Shown: positions 7,446 to 17,164, numbered from the stretch's first letter. The stretch is DNA of 64,000 nt from Microbulbifer pacificus (GCF_033723955.1 NZ_CP137555.1:1570501-1634500); one strand, 5' to 3'. Translations and numbers: made by a program. The notes: a model not told the origin generated them from the letters alone.

Positions 7446-9197
7446 TTACTGATTCGCACTCAGCTCGGTTTGCTCCGGGGCACCCAGCAGCAAGACATCG
7501 AACTCGGTATCGAAGGTCAAGACGCCGTTTTCGACTCGCGCTTCAACACCGGAGTAATAGTCTTTTACCAGTGCGCCTTCCGCAAACACATCAGCGGCCT
7601 TCACCACCTTTTCCCCTGCGGGCATATCCACAGCCACCATCACGCGGTCGTTATCCAGCGTGCGGGAAAAGACGTAGGGCGCGGCACTGATCTGCTGATG
7701 CACACCCGCGCCAACCGCAAGATGAGACTGGCGGAATCGCCCCAGCTTCTGCCAGTGAGCGAGAATATCGCTGGTGTTGGCGTTTTGCAGGCTGCTCCAG
7801 TCCATCGGCACACGCATGGAGGCATCGCCGTAAGCCTGTTCATCGATCATCGGGCGCGCGATCTCATCGCCGTAATAAATCTGTGCCGCGCCCGGTGCCA
7901 GCATCAGTTTCAGCGCGGCACTTTTTACCTGCTTACGCTCGCGGTCGTAGGAACCCTGGTCGTCGTGGGAGCCGAGGTAATTCAGCACTGAAACGCCTTC
8001 CAGGGCGCCGCCGTGCAGGATGCCGGAGTAAGTACTGAAAATACTTTCCATATCCTTTGCGGCGTGGGAGGCGAAGCCCATATTGATCAGGCTGTCGAAC
8101 CCGTAATTGAAGAAGTCCACCTTGCGATCGCCGTAGTCATAGAAACGGCCATCGCTGTTGGCAAAATTATCCACACCGAAGTGATACACCTCGCCGACCA
8201 TAAAAAACTCGCGGTCGTCGAGCTTTTTGTCGGTATTGGCCGCCTTCCACTCCGCCAGCGCGACGCTGGCCTCTTTCTTCAGGACCGCCCAGATTTCCGG
8301 CTCGGTGTGCTTCACGGTATCCACGCGGAAACCGTCCACACCGTACTCGCGCACCCAGTCGGTGAGCCATTTGACGATGTAGTACTTGGGCGCGCGCGGG
8401 TAACCGGTGCGTGCGAAGAAGGCATCCAGCTCCGCCTGCTCCTGATCCAGGCGGCCTTCACCGCGCCACTTTTCAACCAGCTGTGGCGGCAGCTCAACCG
8501 GTGTTTCACTCTCGGTGAGAATGTCCGGCAGGTTGTTGGTCAGTGCGCACTGCACATTCTGTGCGAAGCTGCTCCAGTCGCACTGGGGATTGGTGCGCAC
8601 CCAGTCGGCGGGCCACAGCGGGTCTTCGCTGGTGACAGGGCCGGTGTGGTTGATGATCACATCCATCAGGATGCGTACACCCTTGTTGTGGGCCTTTTCA
8701 ATCAGCTCTGCGAGTTCGGCCTCACTGCCGAAGTTCGCATCCACATTGGTCCAGTCTTTCGGCCAGTAACCGTGGAAGGCGTAGGTGCGCTTGTCACCCT
8801 CATCATAGCCGTGGACGTTTTCGATGATCGGCGACATCCAGATGGCATCCACACCCAGATCGGTGAAGTAGCCCTCTTCCAGCTTCTGGATAACACCGCG
8901 CAGGTCGCCGCCGAGGAAGCCGCGCATATGGGCCGCGTCATTTTTGCGGCCATAGGACAGGTCGTTGTCCGGGTTACCGTTGTAGAAGCGGTCCGGCAAC
9001 ATGAAATAGATTGTGGCGTTGTTCCAGAAGGGGTCCGCAGAAAAATTATTGACCTGGGTCAAGGCGGACTCGGCCACCTCCGGTGAAGATACCGCGCGAG
9101 CCTGATCAGCCGGGCCTTGGGATTCACTGTCGGAACAGGCGGCCAGGGCAAGTGCGGCCGCGGACATGACGGCACTCAGGCCGAACATTTTTCTCAT
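7446..9197 (-). CDS. GH13 alpha-amylase-family lipoprotein (paralogue 2)
   Basis: 583 residues. Lipoprotein signal with lipobox LAAC (Cys21) after MRKMFGLSAVMSAAALA. GH13 motifs: MDVIINHTGP, GFRVDTVKH (nucleophile Asp near 294), FFMVGEVYHFG (acid Glu near 335), LGSHDDQGS. It is collinear over its whole length with the gene downstream. The 5' end faces the universal stress gene across a 262-base intergenic region that must hold divergent promoters; a strong terminator follows the gene. Role: hydrolysis of starch or maltodextrin at the envelope, feeding the TBDR/glucokinase module at 12.9-16.9 kb. Confidence 0.94.
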   Translation of the reverse strand: MRKMFGLSAVMSAAALALAACSDSESQGPADQARAVSSPEVAESALTQVNNFSADPFWNNATIYFMLPDRFYNGNPDNDLSYGRKNDAAHMRGFLGGDLRGVIQKLEEGYFTDLGVDAIWMSPIIENVHGYDEGDKRTYAFHGYWPKDWTNVDANFGSEAELAELIEKAHNKGVRILMDVIINHTGPVTSEDPLWPADWVRTNPQCDWSSFAQNVQCALTNNLPDILTESETPVELPPQLVEKWRGEGRLDQEQAELDAFFARTGYPRAPKYYIVKWLTDWVREYGVDGFRVDTVKHTEPEIWAVLKKEASVALAEWKAANTDKKLDDREFFMVGEVYHFGVDNFANSDGRFYDYGDRKVDFFNYGFDSLINMGFASHAAKDMESIFSTYSGILHGGALEGVSVLNYLGSHDDQGSYDRERKQVKSAALKLMLAPGAAQIYYGDEIARPMIDEQAYGDASMRVPMDWSSLQNANTSDILAHWQKLGRFRQSHLAVGAGVHQQISAAPYVFSRTLDNDRVMVAVDMPAGEKVVKAADVFAEGALVKDYYSGVEARVENGVLTFDTEFDVLLLGAPEQTELSANQ

Positions 9198-9459
9198 TAT
9201 CGTCTCTCCGCCGTTATGGAACGGTCATCACTGCAACCTAATGTACGCACCTGCGCCAGAGTTTCCTCCTCCCGCCACGGGGCGTAGATGAAAGAAGGCG
9301 CAGATGAAAAGAGCAGCGACCGGTGACAATCTCGACCCTTGGGTCACAAAACCCTCCACGGGCCGCGACTCGGCCATTAAAAAGAGGGTGGCAACCGAGA
9401 GAGCCGCAAGGCAGAGAGAAAACTTAGGGATTGGATTTCCAGATAAATAAGGAGTAACC

Positions 9460-10302
9460 ATGCAGGACAAACCCGTCGTATTCGTAGTCGTCGACCCCAA
9501 TGACGATCGCCACGTAGCCCTGGAGCGCGCACTGACCACCGCCCGCGAGCGCAACCCGCAGCCGAAACTGGCGGTATTCGTCGCCGTGGATGGCGAAGCG
9601 GTAGACACCCGCGCGGTAAACGATCACCTGTTCCGCGATGAATTCTGGTTTCGCGACCAGATCCGCACCCCGATCAAACAGGCCGGCGTCGAGTTCGAGA
9701 TTACCGTGTGCTGGTCCAGTGACTGGCAGGGGGCCATTATTCAGGAGGCCAAACGCTACAACGCGGAAATGATCTACCTGCCGGTACACGCCAAAACCAG
9801 CCGCCGCTTCACCTTTGCCGAATCCAAGTGGCAGGTGTTGAAGCAGGCCAAATGTCCGGTGGTACTGATCCGCCCGGGCGCCAGGGATCGCCGCAAGGTG
9901 GTGCTGGCAACGGTCAACTACCAGGCCCAGAGCACCCAACAGCGCCAGCTGAATCGCCAGATTACCGAGCGCGCCAGCTACATCGCGGAGGTGTACGGTG
10001 CCGAACTGCACCTGGTAAATGCCTTCCTCGATTCCATGCGCTATCCGGATCGCGGCCAGCTGGCAAAACTGGCGGACAAAACCGGCGTGCCTACCGACCG
10101 TATCCACGTAATGCACGGCTACACCAACGAAGTGGTTGCCGAGATTGCGAAAGAAATCGATGCGGACGTGGTGGTGATGGGCACCCTGAACCAGTACGGC
10201 GAAACCGGTTCGCTGCTGCGCGGCAATACCGCGGAGCGGGTGATCGGCTCTCTGGATATCGACGTGATGGTCTGTAACGCGTTTACCACCACGGCACACT
10301 GA
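9460..10302 (+). CDS. Universal stress protein, tandem Usp domains
   Basis: 280 residues made of two Usp domains (about 1-145 and 150-280), the UspE-like arrangement. The second domain carries the ATP-binding-type glycine region DVVVMGTLNQYGETGSLLRGNTAERV near residues 231-256. Cytoplasmic stress-response protein. It is divergent from the GH13 gene and is followed by a GC-rich hairpin, so it looks monocistronic. Overlapping antisense frames are shadows. Confidence 0.9.
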   Translation: MQDKPVVFVVVDPNDDRHVALERALTTARERNPQPKLAVFVAVDGEAVDTRAVNDHLFRDEFWFRDQIRTPIKQAGVEFEITVCWSSDWQGAIIQEAKRYNAEMIYLPVHAKTSRRFTFAESKWQVLKQAKCPVVLIRPGARDRRKVVLATVNYQAQSTQQRQLNRQITERASYIAEVYGAELHLVNAFLDSMRYPDRGQLAKLADKTGVPTDRIHVMHGYTNEVVAEIAKEIDADVVVMGTLNQYGETGSLLRGNTAERVIGSLDIDVMVCNAFTTTAH

Positions 10303-10313
10303 TACGCCTGCCC

Positions 10314-10336
10314 GGGCCCCGCAGTGCGCGGGGCCC
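10314..10336 (+). terminator. Probable terminator after universal stress gene
   Basis: Nine-bp GC-rich stem GGGCCCCGC (10314-10322) / GCGGGGCCC (10328-10336) with a five-base loop, 11 bases after the stop codon. The tract after the stem (CTCCCATATACC) is only weakly T-rich, so efficiency is uncertain. Confidence 0.6.
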
Positions 10337-10431
10337 CTCCCATATACCCCTCCTCCCCAGCCAAGGCTGAGGCTCTCCCGCGCGAGTCGCTGGATACTGG
10401 CACCCTACCCCTGCCACGGAGAGCCATAACA

Positions 10432-11277
10432 ATGCACAAGAAACTCGCGCAGGCGCTGGTCATGCTACTCGGCGCAACGGCACTACACGCTGCCGCATCA
10501 CCTACTGCAGCATCTACCGCACAATCCAATGTACACGTGATGCCGGCGATTGCGATGGACACATTGCAGCGCGAGCGTACCTACCGCATCTACCTGCCCA
10601 CAGATTACCAAGATTCCGATAAGAGCTACCCGGTGCTGTATATGCACGACGGCCAGAACCTGTTCGACGACGCGACCTCCTACGTGGGCGAATGGGGTGT
10701 GGATGAGAGCCTCAACCTGCTGGCACAGACCTGCGGCCTGGAAGTAATCGTGGTAGGCATCGACCACGGCGACAAGCTGCGCATGACCGAACTGAATCCC
10801 TACGACAACGAGCGCTTTGGCAAGGGCGAAGGCAATGCCTATGTGGATTTCCTGGTGAAGGAATTGAAACCACGTATCGACCGGGAATATCGCACGCTGG
10901 CAGACCGCGAACACACCGCGATCATGGGAAGCTCCATGGGGGGACTCATTTCCAACCACGCCATCAATCGCTATCCCGATATTTTTGGCATGGCCGGTAT
11001 TTTTTCTCCCTCCTACTGGATTGCGCCAGGTGTGTTGACCGCATCCGCGAATAATCCGCAGCTGGACAATACACGGGTATACCTGTTGACCGGCGCGCGC
11101 GAGGGAGACGAGATGACCGAAGGTTTTATGGAAATGGAAAAGATCCTGAAAAGCCGCGGAAAACAGCACTTGTGGCAGGCAAAACTAGACGGCGAGGGAA
11201 ACCACAGCGAAACCTTCTGGCGCCGTGAGTTTCCCATTGCCATCAACTGGCTATTTGGTGCCAGCTGCCAGCAGTGA
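10432..11277 (+). CDS. Secreted alpha/beta-hydrolase esterase (Fes/IroE-type fold)
   Basis: 281 residues from the ATG at 10432; the signal peptide LAQALVMLLGATALHAAA supports this start over the longer open frame. Putative-esterase-family blocks: RTYRIYLPTDY, PVLYMHDGQNLFD, nucleophile Ser in IMGSSMGGLIS, an Asp region around LLTGAREGDEMTEG and a His near EGNHSETFWRREFP. Periplasmic or secreted ester hydrolase; similar proteins accompany sugar-utilisation loci and may remove acyl groups from oligosaccharides (inference). Its 3' end overlaps the convergent halogenase gene by 27 bases. Confidence 0.9.
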   Translation: MHKKLAQALVMLLGATALHAAASPTAASTAQSNVHVMPAIAMDTLQRERTYRIYLPTDYQDSDKSYPVLYMHDGQNLFDDATSYVGEWGVDESLNLLAQTCGLEVIVVGIDHGDKLRMTELNPYDNERFGKGEGNAYVDFLVKELKPRIDREYRTLADREHTAIMGSSMGGLISNHAINRYPDIFGMAGIFSPSYWIAPGVLTASANNPQLDNTRVYLLTGAREGDEMTEGFMEMEKILKSRGKQHLWQAKLDGEGNHSETFWRREFPIAINWLFGASCQQ

Positions 11278-12759
11278 GGACAAGAATTCCTCGTGGGTCG
11301 GCAGCTGCCTGACCGAGCCCTGGATCAGGGTTTTCAGGCTCTGGAGCAGATCATCCAGTTGCGCGTCACTCAGGCCATCCGCAATCACATGATGATCCTC
11401 CGGCAGCACACCCTGACCGATCAGTACCTGCTGCCAGGCAACTTCGGTGAATAAGTCATCGTAATCCCGGAAAACCTTGCCGGTCGCGCGGAACAGCTCG
11501 ATTTTGTGCTGCAGGCTTTCCGGCACATCCATGCTTTCGCAATGCCGCCAGAAGTCGCTGTCGCGTCGCTGGTTGGCCTTGTAGTGCAGAATGATAAAGT
11601 CGCGGATACGCTCCATTTCCACTCGTGACTGGCGATTGAATTCCGCCACTTCTTCCGCGCGAATGCCGCGATGCGGGAAACACTTGACCAACCGGGTAGC
11701 ACCGGATTGCACCAGGTGGATGGAGGTGCTTTCCAGGGGCTCCAGGAATCCGCTGGCAAGCCCCAGGCTTACCACGTTTTTTTTCCACTGTTCACGCCGG
11801 TGACCGGTGCGGAACGGAATCACCCGCGGCTCCGCGAGGGGCTTACCCGGTAAATTACCCAACAAGACCTCTCGAGCCTGCTCGTCGCTCCAGTGGCTGC
11901 TGGAATACACCAACCCCTTACCGGTGCGGTGCTGCAGCGGAATCTGCCATTGCCAACCACAGGCGTGGGCAATAGAACGGGTATACGGGGGAATCGAACC
12001 AGCCGATTCGCTGGGAACCGCCATGGCGCGATCACAGGGCAACCACTGACTCCAGCTTTCATAATCACTGCCGACCGCGTTATCGATCAGCAAGCCGACA
12101 AACCCCGAGCAATCGACGAAAAGATCACCCTCAACAACCTGGCCGTTTTCCAGAACCAGATTCTCCACATGGCCGCTGTGATGGTTGCGGCGCACATCAC
12201 ACACCTTGCCCTCGACACGCTTAACGCCTTTGGACTCGCTGTAGCGGCGCAGATATTGCGCATAAAGCCCAGCGTCAAAATGATAGGCGTAGGAAAGCCC
12301 CGGCAGGTTGGTATTGGGAATATTCGCCAGGTGCGCAAATTTGTTTTGCTTGGCCGCCTGATAATTCAGGGAAAAATCCCAGTAGCTGTCACTGTGACCG
12401 GATGCGCGGCTGCGCAACCAGAAATGATGAAAATCGCAGAAGGGGAAATTTTTGCCGACGTTACCGAAGGCATGCATGTAACTCTCGCCCCGGCGCGACC
12501 AGTTTTCAAACTGGATACCGAGTTTGATGGTGCCGTTGGTGGCTCGCAGGAATTCCGCCTCGTCGAGACCGAGCGCGCGGTTGAAATTCAGAATCGGCGG
12601 AATCGTGGCTTCGCCTACACCGACAGTGCCAATCTGGTCGGACTCCACCAAGGTGATATCCACTGTGCCTGCCAGGCTTCTGGCCATCATCGCCGCCGTC
12701 ATCCAGCCGGCGGTACCGCCGCCGAGAATGACGAGTTTTTTTATTATTGTATTTTCCAA
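11251..12759 (-). CDS. Flavin-dependent tryptophan-halogenase-family protein (1)
   Basis: 502 residues. FAD-binding GGGTAGW at 13-19, the Lys equivalent to the catalytic Lys of PrnA at K79 (GTIKLG), the WxWxIP signature as WQWQIP near 268, and the EPLEST block with the catalytic-type Glu. All key halogenase residues therefore appear intact. Its place directly downstream of a TBDR (12888) in a sugar locus is common in Xanthomonadales and Cellvibrionales; the substrate there is unknown, and halogenation of an indole or phenol rather than a sugar would be expected from the family. A terminator lies between the TBDR and this gene. Confidence 0.92.
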   Translation of the reverse strand: MENTIIKKLVILGGGTAGWMTAAMMARSLAGTVDITLVESDQIGTVGVGEATIPPILNFNRALGLDEAEFLRATNGTIKLGIQFENWSRRGESYMHAFGNVGKNFPFCDFHHFWLRSRASGHSDSYWDFSLNYQAAKQNKFAHLANIPNTNLPGLSYAYHFDAGLYAQYLRRYSESKGVKRVEGKVCDVRRNHHSGHVENLVLENGQVVEGDLFVDCSGFVGLLIDNAVGSDYESWSQWLPCDRAMAVPSESAGSIPPYTRSIAHACGWQWQIPLQHRTGKGLVYSSSHWSDEQAREVLLGNLPGKPLAEPRVIPFRTGHRREQWKKNVVSLGLASGFLEPLESTSIHLVQSGATRLVKCFPHRGIRAEEVAEFNRQSRVEMERIRDFIILHYKANQRRDSDFWRHCESMDVPESLQHKIELFRATGKVFRDYDDLFTEVAWQQVLIGQGVLPEDHHVIADGLSDAQLDDLLQSLKTLIQGSVRQLPTHEEFLSSLLAAGTK

Positions 12760-12822
12760 TTTTGATACCTCTGCCTAACTGTATGCGGAAGCTAACACCT
12801 GTATTTATAGTCTTTTCTGAGA

Positions 12823-12860
12823 AATAAAAAAGCCCTTGTAACCGGAGATTACAAGGGCTT
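12823..12860 (-). terminator. Rho-independent terminator after TBDR
   Basis: Perfect 12-bp stem AAGCCCTTGTAA (12830-12841) / TTACAAGGGCTT (12849-12860), 7-base loop, followed on the minus strand by a T-rich tract (TTTTTATTTC). It separates the TBDR from the halogenase gene. Confidence 0.9.
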
Positions 12861-12887
12861 TACGCCTGTGAGACTAACTACAAGAAA

Positions 12888-15683
12888 TTACAGCTTGTAG
12901 TTGAAGCCCAACAGGTAGGTGCTGCCGTAGCTCTGGTAGTCACGTACCTGCAGCGAATTGTCGCCACTCAGGGTAGTGAACGGCTCGTCTGTCAGGTTTT
13001 GGCCCTGCAGGAATACGGACAGACCTTCCAGGCCACCGATACCGGATTCCGCGAAGTCGTAACCGATCTGCGCGTCAACCAGGGTTTCACCCACTACGTC
13101 AACCTGCTGGCTGTCGAAGCCGATTCCGTATACCTCGCCCTTGAAGTCAGAACGCTTACGCAGGCTGGTACGTGCGGAGAAGCCAGACTTCTCGAAGTAC
13201 AGGGTCATGGTCTGGATGCTGTCAGACAGACCCGGCAGTTCGTAGTCGTTGCCGTTAGGATCTTTGATGTCAGAGCTAACGCCAGTGTGGCTGGCAATCA
13301 GGCCCAAGCCATCCAGGTTTTCGTTGAAAATGTGGAAGGGCAGAGACAGGGCAACTTCGTAACCCTGCAAGGTTCCGCCACCGCCGTTGACCTTACCGGA
13401 ACCGAATGCGATCGGATTTTCAGGCACCTGGCCGCTTACCGGATCGGTAACGCCAGACAGGTCAACTTCGTAGTTGCCATCGAATACCCAGTTGTTCAGG
13501 TCTTTCCAGAACACTGCTACAGAGAAGTAACCGTCGTCTACGAAGTAGTTTTCGTAAGACAGGTCCACACCGGTGGCTTCCTTCGGCTCCAGCGCCGGGT
13601 TACCGCCGCTGATGGTCCAGTTGTAGCCTTCAGCGTTCGGGGTTTCGCTGTAGTTTACGGACAAAGAGGAGTTCATCTCGTCCATACGTGCACGAGAGAT
13701 GGTCTGAGCCGCACCGAAACGCAGAGTTTGCTGCTCATCCAGTGCCAACGCCAGGTTCATGCTCGGCAGGAAGTGGCTGTAGTCGTGCGAAAGGTTGGTC
13801 GGAGAAGTCTGGATCAGACCATTTTCGTCCGGACGACCGGCCGCACCAGAAGACTGCTGCTCGGTGTAAACATAACGCAGGCCAGCATTACCGGTCAGTG
13901 CCAGGCCGGCGACTTCAGTCGCGAAGTTAGCCTGGGCAAATGCGGAAGTCACAGTTTCGTTCACGGACCAAGACTTGGTCAGGTGGCTGCTATTGGTCAG
14001 AGACTCGGCCAGCAGGCTGTAGTAACCATCTTTCAACAGCGCCGCAGCGTCATAAGCGATCATGTCGCCCATGCCGATGAAGTCCAGGGATACGCTACCC
14101 AGACGATATTCTTCCGGCACTTCTTGCATTTCCGGGAAGGAAGACAGAGTCATGAAGTAACCTTCAGACTTCTTGGTCTTTTCGCGGTCGCGGTAGGAAA
14201 CACCGTAGGAGATTTCGTTGATGATGCCCACTTCAACCATCTGCTTAGCAGCCAGTTTCAGAGAGGTCAGCTCGTCATCGATCTGAGGGGCATTAAGGAA
14301 GCCGTCCTGGCCGGCATTACAGTATGCATCGTCTGCCTGGCCTTCAACGCCACAAGAGAGCCCCAGGCTGGCGTTCAGAGCGCTGCTCCAGCCCCAGGTC
14401 AGTGGGCCACCCAGCTTGATCAGGTCGTAGTCGCTGTAGTCCAGGTTGTGCCCGAACTGCGCACCGGCATTACCACCGGCAAATGAGTAGGTCAGGTCGT
14501 CTGCAACGCCTTCATCGTTGCCGCGGCCGGTACCGGAGTAGCTCTCAAAGCTCCAGATCTGGCGCTCTACGGAAGAGTGGCTCGCATCGAATTCCAGCTG
14601 CAGAGTTTCGGAAGCATCAAACTTGGTGTTGAAGCCGAAAGAGTTCAGCTCTGCATCACGGTTTTCCATGTCGTTACGCACAACAACACGCTGGCCTTCA
14701 GTAGTAGCCTGAGTGATGAAGCCGGTTGCCGGATCAACCACAGCGGTATCCGGGCTGATGGAACCCTGACCCCATGCAAACGGAATTTCGATACCGCGCA
14801 GGATTTTTTCGTCAGAGAAATCGACATAGAGGGCGTCGAAAGTCATGTGCAGTTTGTCGTTCGGCTGCGCCTCAACAACCAGCATGGCGCTGTCGCGATC
14901 CAACACAGAAGAACGCACGAATGGCTTGGCACCACCGAGGATGGAGTAGTTTTCACCCTGATAGGTGAATTCCGGGTAACCCCAGGAGTTCCAGCGCTCT
15001 TCCTGGTTCGGAGAGCTCATGGTGTTGTATGCGAACGCAACACCGATGGTGTCATCAGCAAACTGATCGATGTAGGAGAAGGTAGCGCGCTTACCAGAAT
15101 CTTCGCCATCCGGGTTCAGCTTGTCGAAGCTGGTCATCTCGTACTGACCGTTGAACTGGATAACACGCTCGCCGCGCTCCAGAGGCTTCACGGTCTGCAT
15201 GTCGATTACGCCGGCAATACCTTCGGCGTCGATGCTCGCAGTCGGAGTCTTGTAAACGGTAACTCCGCTCATGATCTCAGACGGATACAGGTCGAACTCA
15301 ACACCGCGGTTGTCGCTGATGGAGACCTGCTCACGGCCATTGAAGGTGGTGGCGCTTTCGTTTTCACCAAAACCACGGATGGTCACGCGGCTTGCACGGC
15401 CGTCCAGGCGCTGAGCGGCCAGACCAGGCAGGCGCGCCAGAGATTCAGCAATGGAGGAATCTGGCAGCTTACCAATATCCTCGGCAGAGATAGCCTCAAC
15501 TACGCCAGTGGCATCGCGCTTGGTACCGATAGAGTCCATCACACTCTTGCGGAAACCGGTAACGGTAATTTCTTCCAGCTGGGAATTACCCTCTTCCTGG
15601 GCAATAGCACCAACGGAAACAGCGGACGCGGCAATAGCTGCAGACAGCAGTGCCGGTCGGAAACGTTTGTTTGTCAGACTCAT
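12888..15683 (-). CDS. TonB-dependent receptor, probable maltodextrin/alpha-glucan transporter
   Basis: 931 residues from the third of three tandem ATGs (15689, 15686, 15683), the one best spaced from GGGAG. Signal peptide ending VSVGAIAQ, TonB-box-like EEITVTGF, plug domain with ISAEDIGKLPDSSIAESLARLPG and VTIRGFG, then a large beta-barrel ending in the aromatic-type LLGFNYKL. Outer-membrane active importer. The plug wording is that of the carbohydrate TBDRs of Alteromonadales, Xanthomonadales and Caulobacter. The neighbouring GH13 enzymes and glucokinase suggest maltodextrin as ligand (inference). Confidence 0.93.
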   Translation of the reverse strand: MSLTNKRFRPALLSAAIAASAVSVGAIAQEEGNSQLEEITVTGFRKSVMDSIGTKRDATGVVEAISAEDIGKLPDSSIAESLARLPGLAAQRLDGRASRVTIRGFGENESATTFNGREQVSISDNRGVEFDLYPSEIMSGVTVYKTPTASIDAEGIAGVIDMQTVKPLERGERVIQFNGQYEMTSFDKLNPDGEDSGKRATFSYIDQFADDTIGVAFAYNTMSSPNQEERWNSWGYPEFTYQGENYSILGGAKPFVRSSVLDRDSAMLVVEAQPNDKLHMTFDALYVDFSDEKILRGIEIPFAWGQGSISPDTAVVDPATGFITQATTEGQRVVVRNDMENRDAELNSFGFNTKFDASETLQLEFDASHSSVERQIWSFESYSGTGRGNDEGVADDLTYSFAGGNAGAQFGHNLDYSDYDLIKLGGPLTWGWSSALNASLGLSCGVEGQADDAYCNAGQDGFLNAPQIDDELTSLKLAAKQMVEVGIINEISYGVSYRDREKTKKSEGYFMTLSSFPEMQEVPEEYRLGSVSLDFIGMGDMIAYDAAALLKDGYYSLLAESLTNSSHLTKSWSVNETVTSAFAQANFATEVAGLALTGNAGLRYVYTEQQSSGAAGRPDENGLIQTSPTNLSHDYSHFLPSMNLALALDEQQTLRFGAAQTISRARMDEMNSSLSVNYSETPNAEGYNWTISGGNPALEPKEATGVDLSYENYFVDDGYFSVAVFWKDLNNWVFDGNYEVDLSGVTDPVSGQVPENPIAFGSGKVNGGGGTLQGYEVALSLPFHIFNENLDGLGLIASHTGVSSDIKDPNGNDYELPGLSDSIQTMTLYFEKSGFSARTSLRKRSDFKGEVYGIGFDSQQVDVVGETLVDAQIGYDFAESGIGGLEGLSVFLQGQNLTDEPFTTLSGDNSLQVRDYQSYGSTYLLGFNYKL

Positions 15684-15755
15684 CATCATCTCCCTTGGAC
15701 TTATCGTTATGGTGAGTAATGCCATCCTAGGCCTACCCGAAGTCCATATCCTCCA

Positions 15756-15814
15756 CCCCCTGGGGGGGAGGAGGGGGGAGAAGCCGGGGCCGGCGAAGTA
15801 GGAGGACCGGCCCC
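15756..15814 (-). repeat. GC-rich hairpin and G-run in leader between glk and TBDR
   Basis: An 8-bp inverted repeat GGGGCCGG (15786-15793) / CCGGCCCC (15807-15814) is followed by a G-run region on the plus strand (15762-15780) and a CCCCC-T-GGGGG hairpin (15756-15766). It may end glk transcription or be a structured part of the TBDR 5' leader. No T run follows. Confidence 0.5.
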
Positions 15815-15832
15815 AGGTCACCATGGCGGGGA

Positions 15833-15860
15833 ATTATACGCATCGAACAAAAATTGTTCA
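15833..15860 (-). promoter_or_regulatory. Promoter of TBDR with overlapping palindrome
   Basis: On the minus strand a perfect TATAAT (15838-15833) is preceded at 16 bases by TGAACA (15860-15855). The inverted repeat GAACAA-AAA-TTGTTC (15845-15859) lies over the -35 and spacer, a likely operator. The predicted leader to the ATG at 15683 is about 140 bases. Confidence 0.55.
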
Positions 15861-15899
15861 GCCCCTGCGGAGATATTCAGAATTGTGGAAACGCGGCAG

Positions 15900-16862
15900 T
15901 CAGCTTTCCAGCCAGGCGGCGGCGCCGACCAGGGCCGGATAGCCGGCCTTCAGTACATCCACCCGCACCCCCTTCAGCCAGCTGCTGAGACGCCCCTTGG
16001 TGGTAAAGCGCTGTTCGAACTCGCTCTCCGGCAGCAGGGACTCGATCCGGGGCAGCACGCCGCCACCCAGGAATACACCGCCGCGGGCCACATAGTAGAG
16101 GGCGGCATCACCGGCGGCGCTGCCGAGAAAGTTGAGGAAGTCGACCAGGGTTTCCCGGCACAGCAGGTCCGAACCATCAAGACCGCGACTGCTGACGTCC
16201 GGCGGGGTCAGCGCTTCGGCCGTACGGCCGTGCAACGCGCATACCGCACGGTACAGGTTAACCAGACCGCTGCCGCTCAGCACATATTCGTTGTACACCG
16301 GCATCTGGTCGCGGGCGAGGATGCGCAGCAGCTCCAGCTCGCGCTCACTGCCCGCAGACAGGTTGGCGTGACCGCCCTCCCCCGGCACCACGCGGTAGTT
16401 GCCGCCGTCGTGTACCAGCGCCGCCACACCGAGACCCGTACCCGGGCCGAGTACCACCATCGGGCCATTGGGCTGCGCCGGAACATCGCGCAGCGCCCAC
16501 TTGTCCTCTTCCTGCAGCCGCGGCAGCGACAGGGCCAGGGCGGCGAAGTCGTTCACTACCAGCGCGCGTTCCAGGGAAAAGCGCTGGCACAGCTCTTCGG
16601 CACGGATTTCCCACCCCAGATTGGTCATGGTCACACGGCCGCCCTCGGGGGTCTTTTCCACCGGGCCGGCAACCGCGATACACGCCTGGGTCGGCCGCGG
16701 CTGATCCAGGCCTTCGACCCACTGACCAAGAGCGGAGTAGAAGTCATCAAACATGGCGCAGTTCACCACCTGAATGGCTTCCAGCCGATAGCCGCCCTGA
16801 TGTGGGTGGGCGACGGCGAAGCGGGCATTGGTGCCGCCGATGTCCGCAACGATTCTGGTCAT
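15900..16862 (-). CDS. glk: Glucokinase
   Basis: 320 residues from the ATG at 16862 (AAGGAA upstream). Begins MTRIVADIGGTNARFAVA, the phosphate-binding block of the bacterial Glk family; further VVNDFAALALS (catalytic Asp), VVLGPGTGLGVAAL and the substrate-site EGGHANL. It phosphorylates glucose with ATP in the cytoplasm, the last step of alpha- and beta-glucan breakdown. It lies upstream of, and in the same direction as, the TBDR, 216 bases away. The longer open frame to 16985 has no start support. Confidence 0.95.
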   Translation of the reverse strand: MTRIVADIGGTNARFAVAHPHQGGYRLEAIQVVNCAMFDDFYSALGQWVEGLDQPRPTQACIAVAGPVEKTPEGGRVTMTNLGWEIRAEELCQRFSLERALVVNDFAALALSLPRLQEEDKWALRDVPAQPNGPMVVLGPGTGLGVAALVHDGGNYRVVPGEGGHANLSAGSERELELLRILARDQMPVYNEYVLSGSGLVNLYRAVCALHGRTAEALTPPDVSSRGLDGSDLLCRETLVDFLNFLGSAAGDAALYYVARGGVFLGGGVLPRIESLLPESEFEQRFTTKGRLSSWLKGVRVDVLKAGYPALVGAAAWLES

Positions 16863-17135
16863 GGCAATTTCCTTAAACGTTCCTTTATATGGGCCGTATC
16901 GATTGACCGGAGACTGGAGCCGAGCCCACGTCTGAATGTATAGCCCGGAAACGCATGCCCCGAACCATCCCCTGTGCCCAAACACAGCCCTGAAAAAATG
17001 GCGCTCTAAGGTAATGATTTGCCAACAAAAACTCTACCCCTCCCCCGTGTGGGAGACACAAATATGGAGGGATGAGGCGCCGGCAATATCCTGCGACATC
17101 CGGGTTTCCGTTTAAGTGGCACCCACAGGGAAGAG

Positions 17136-17164
17136 AAAAAGTTCCGGCAGGTTTAACCTGCCGG
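17136..17164 (-). terminator. Orphan terminator-like palindrome upstream of glk
   Basis: Ten-bp arms CCGGCAGGTT (17144-17153) and AACCTGCCGG (17155-17164) around a single base, followed on the minus strand by AACTTTTTCTC. It has the form of an intrinsic terminator but no annotated gene ends before it. The near-perfect symmetry also fits a LacI-type operator. Confidence 0.5.
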
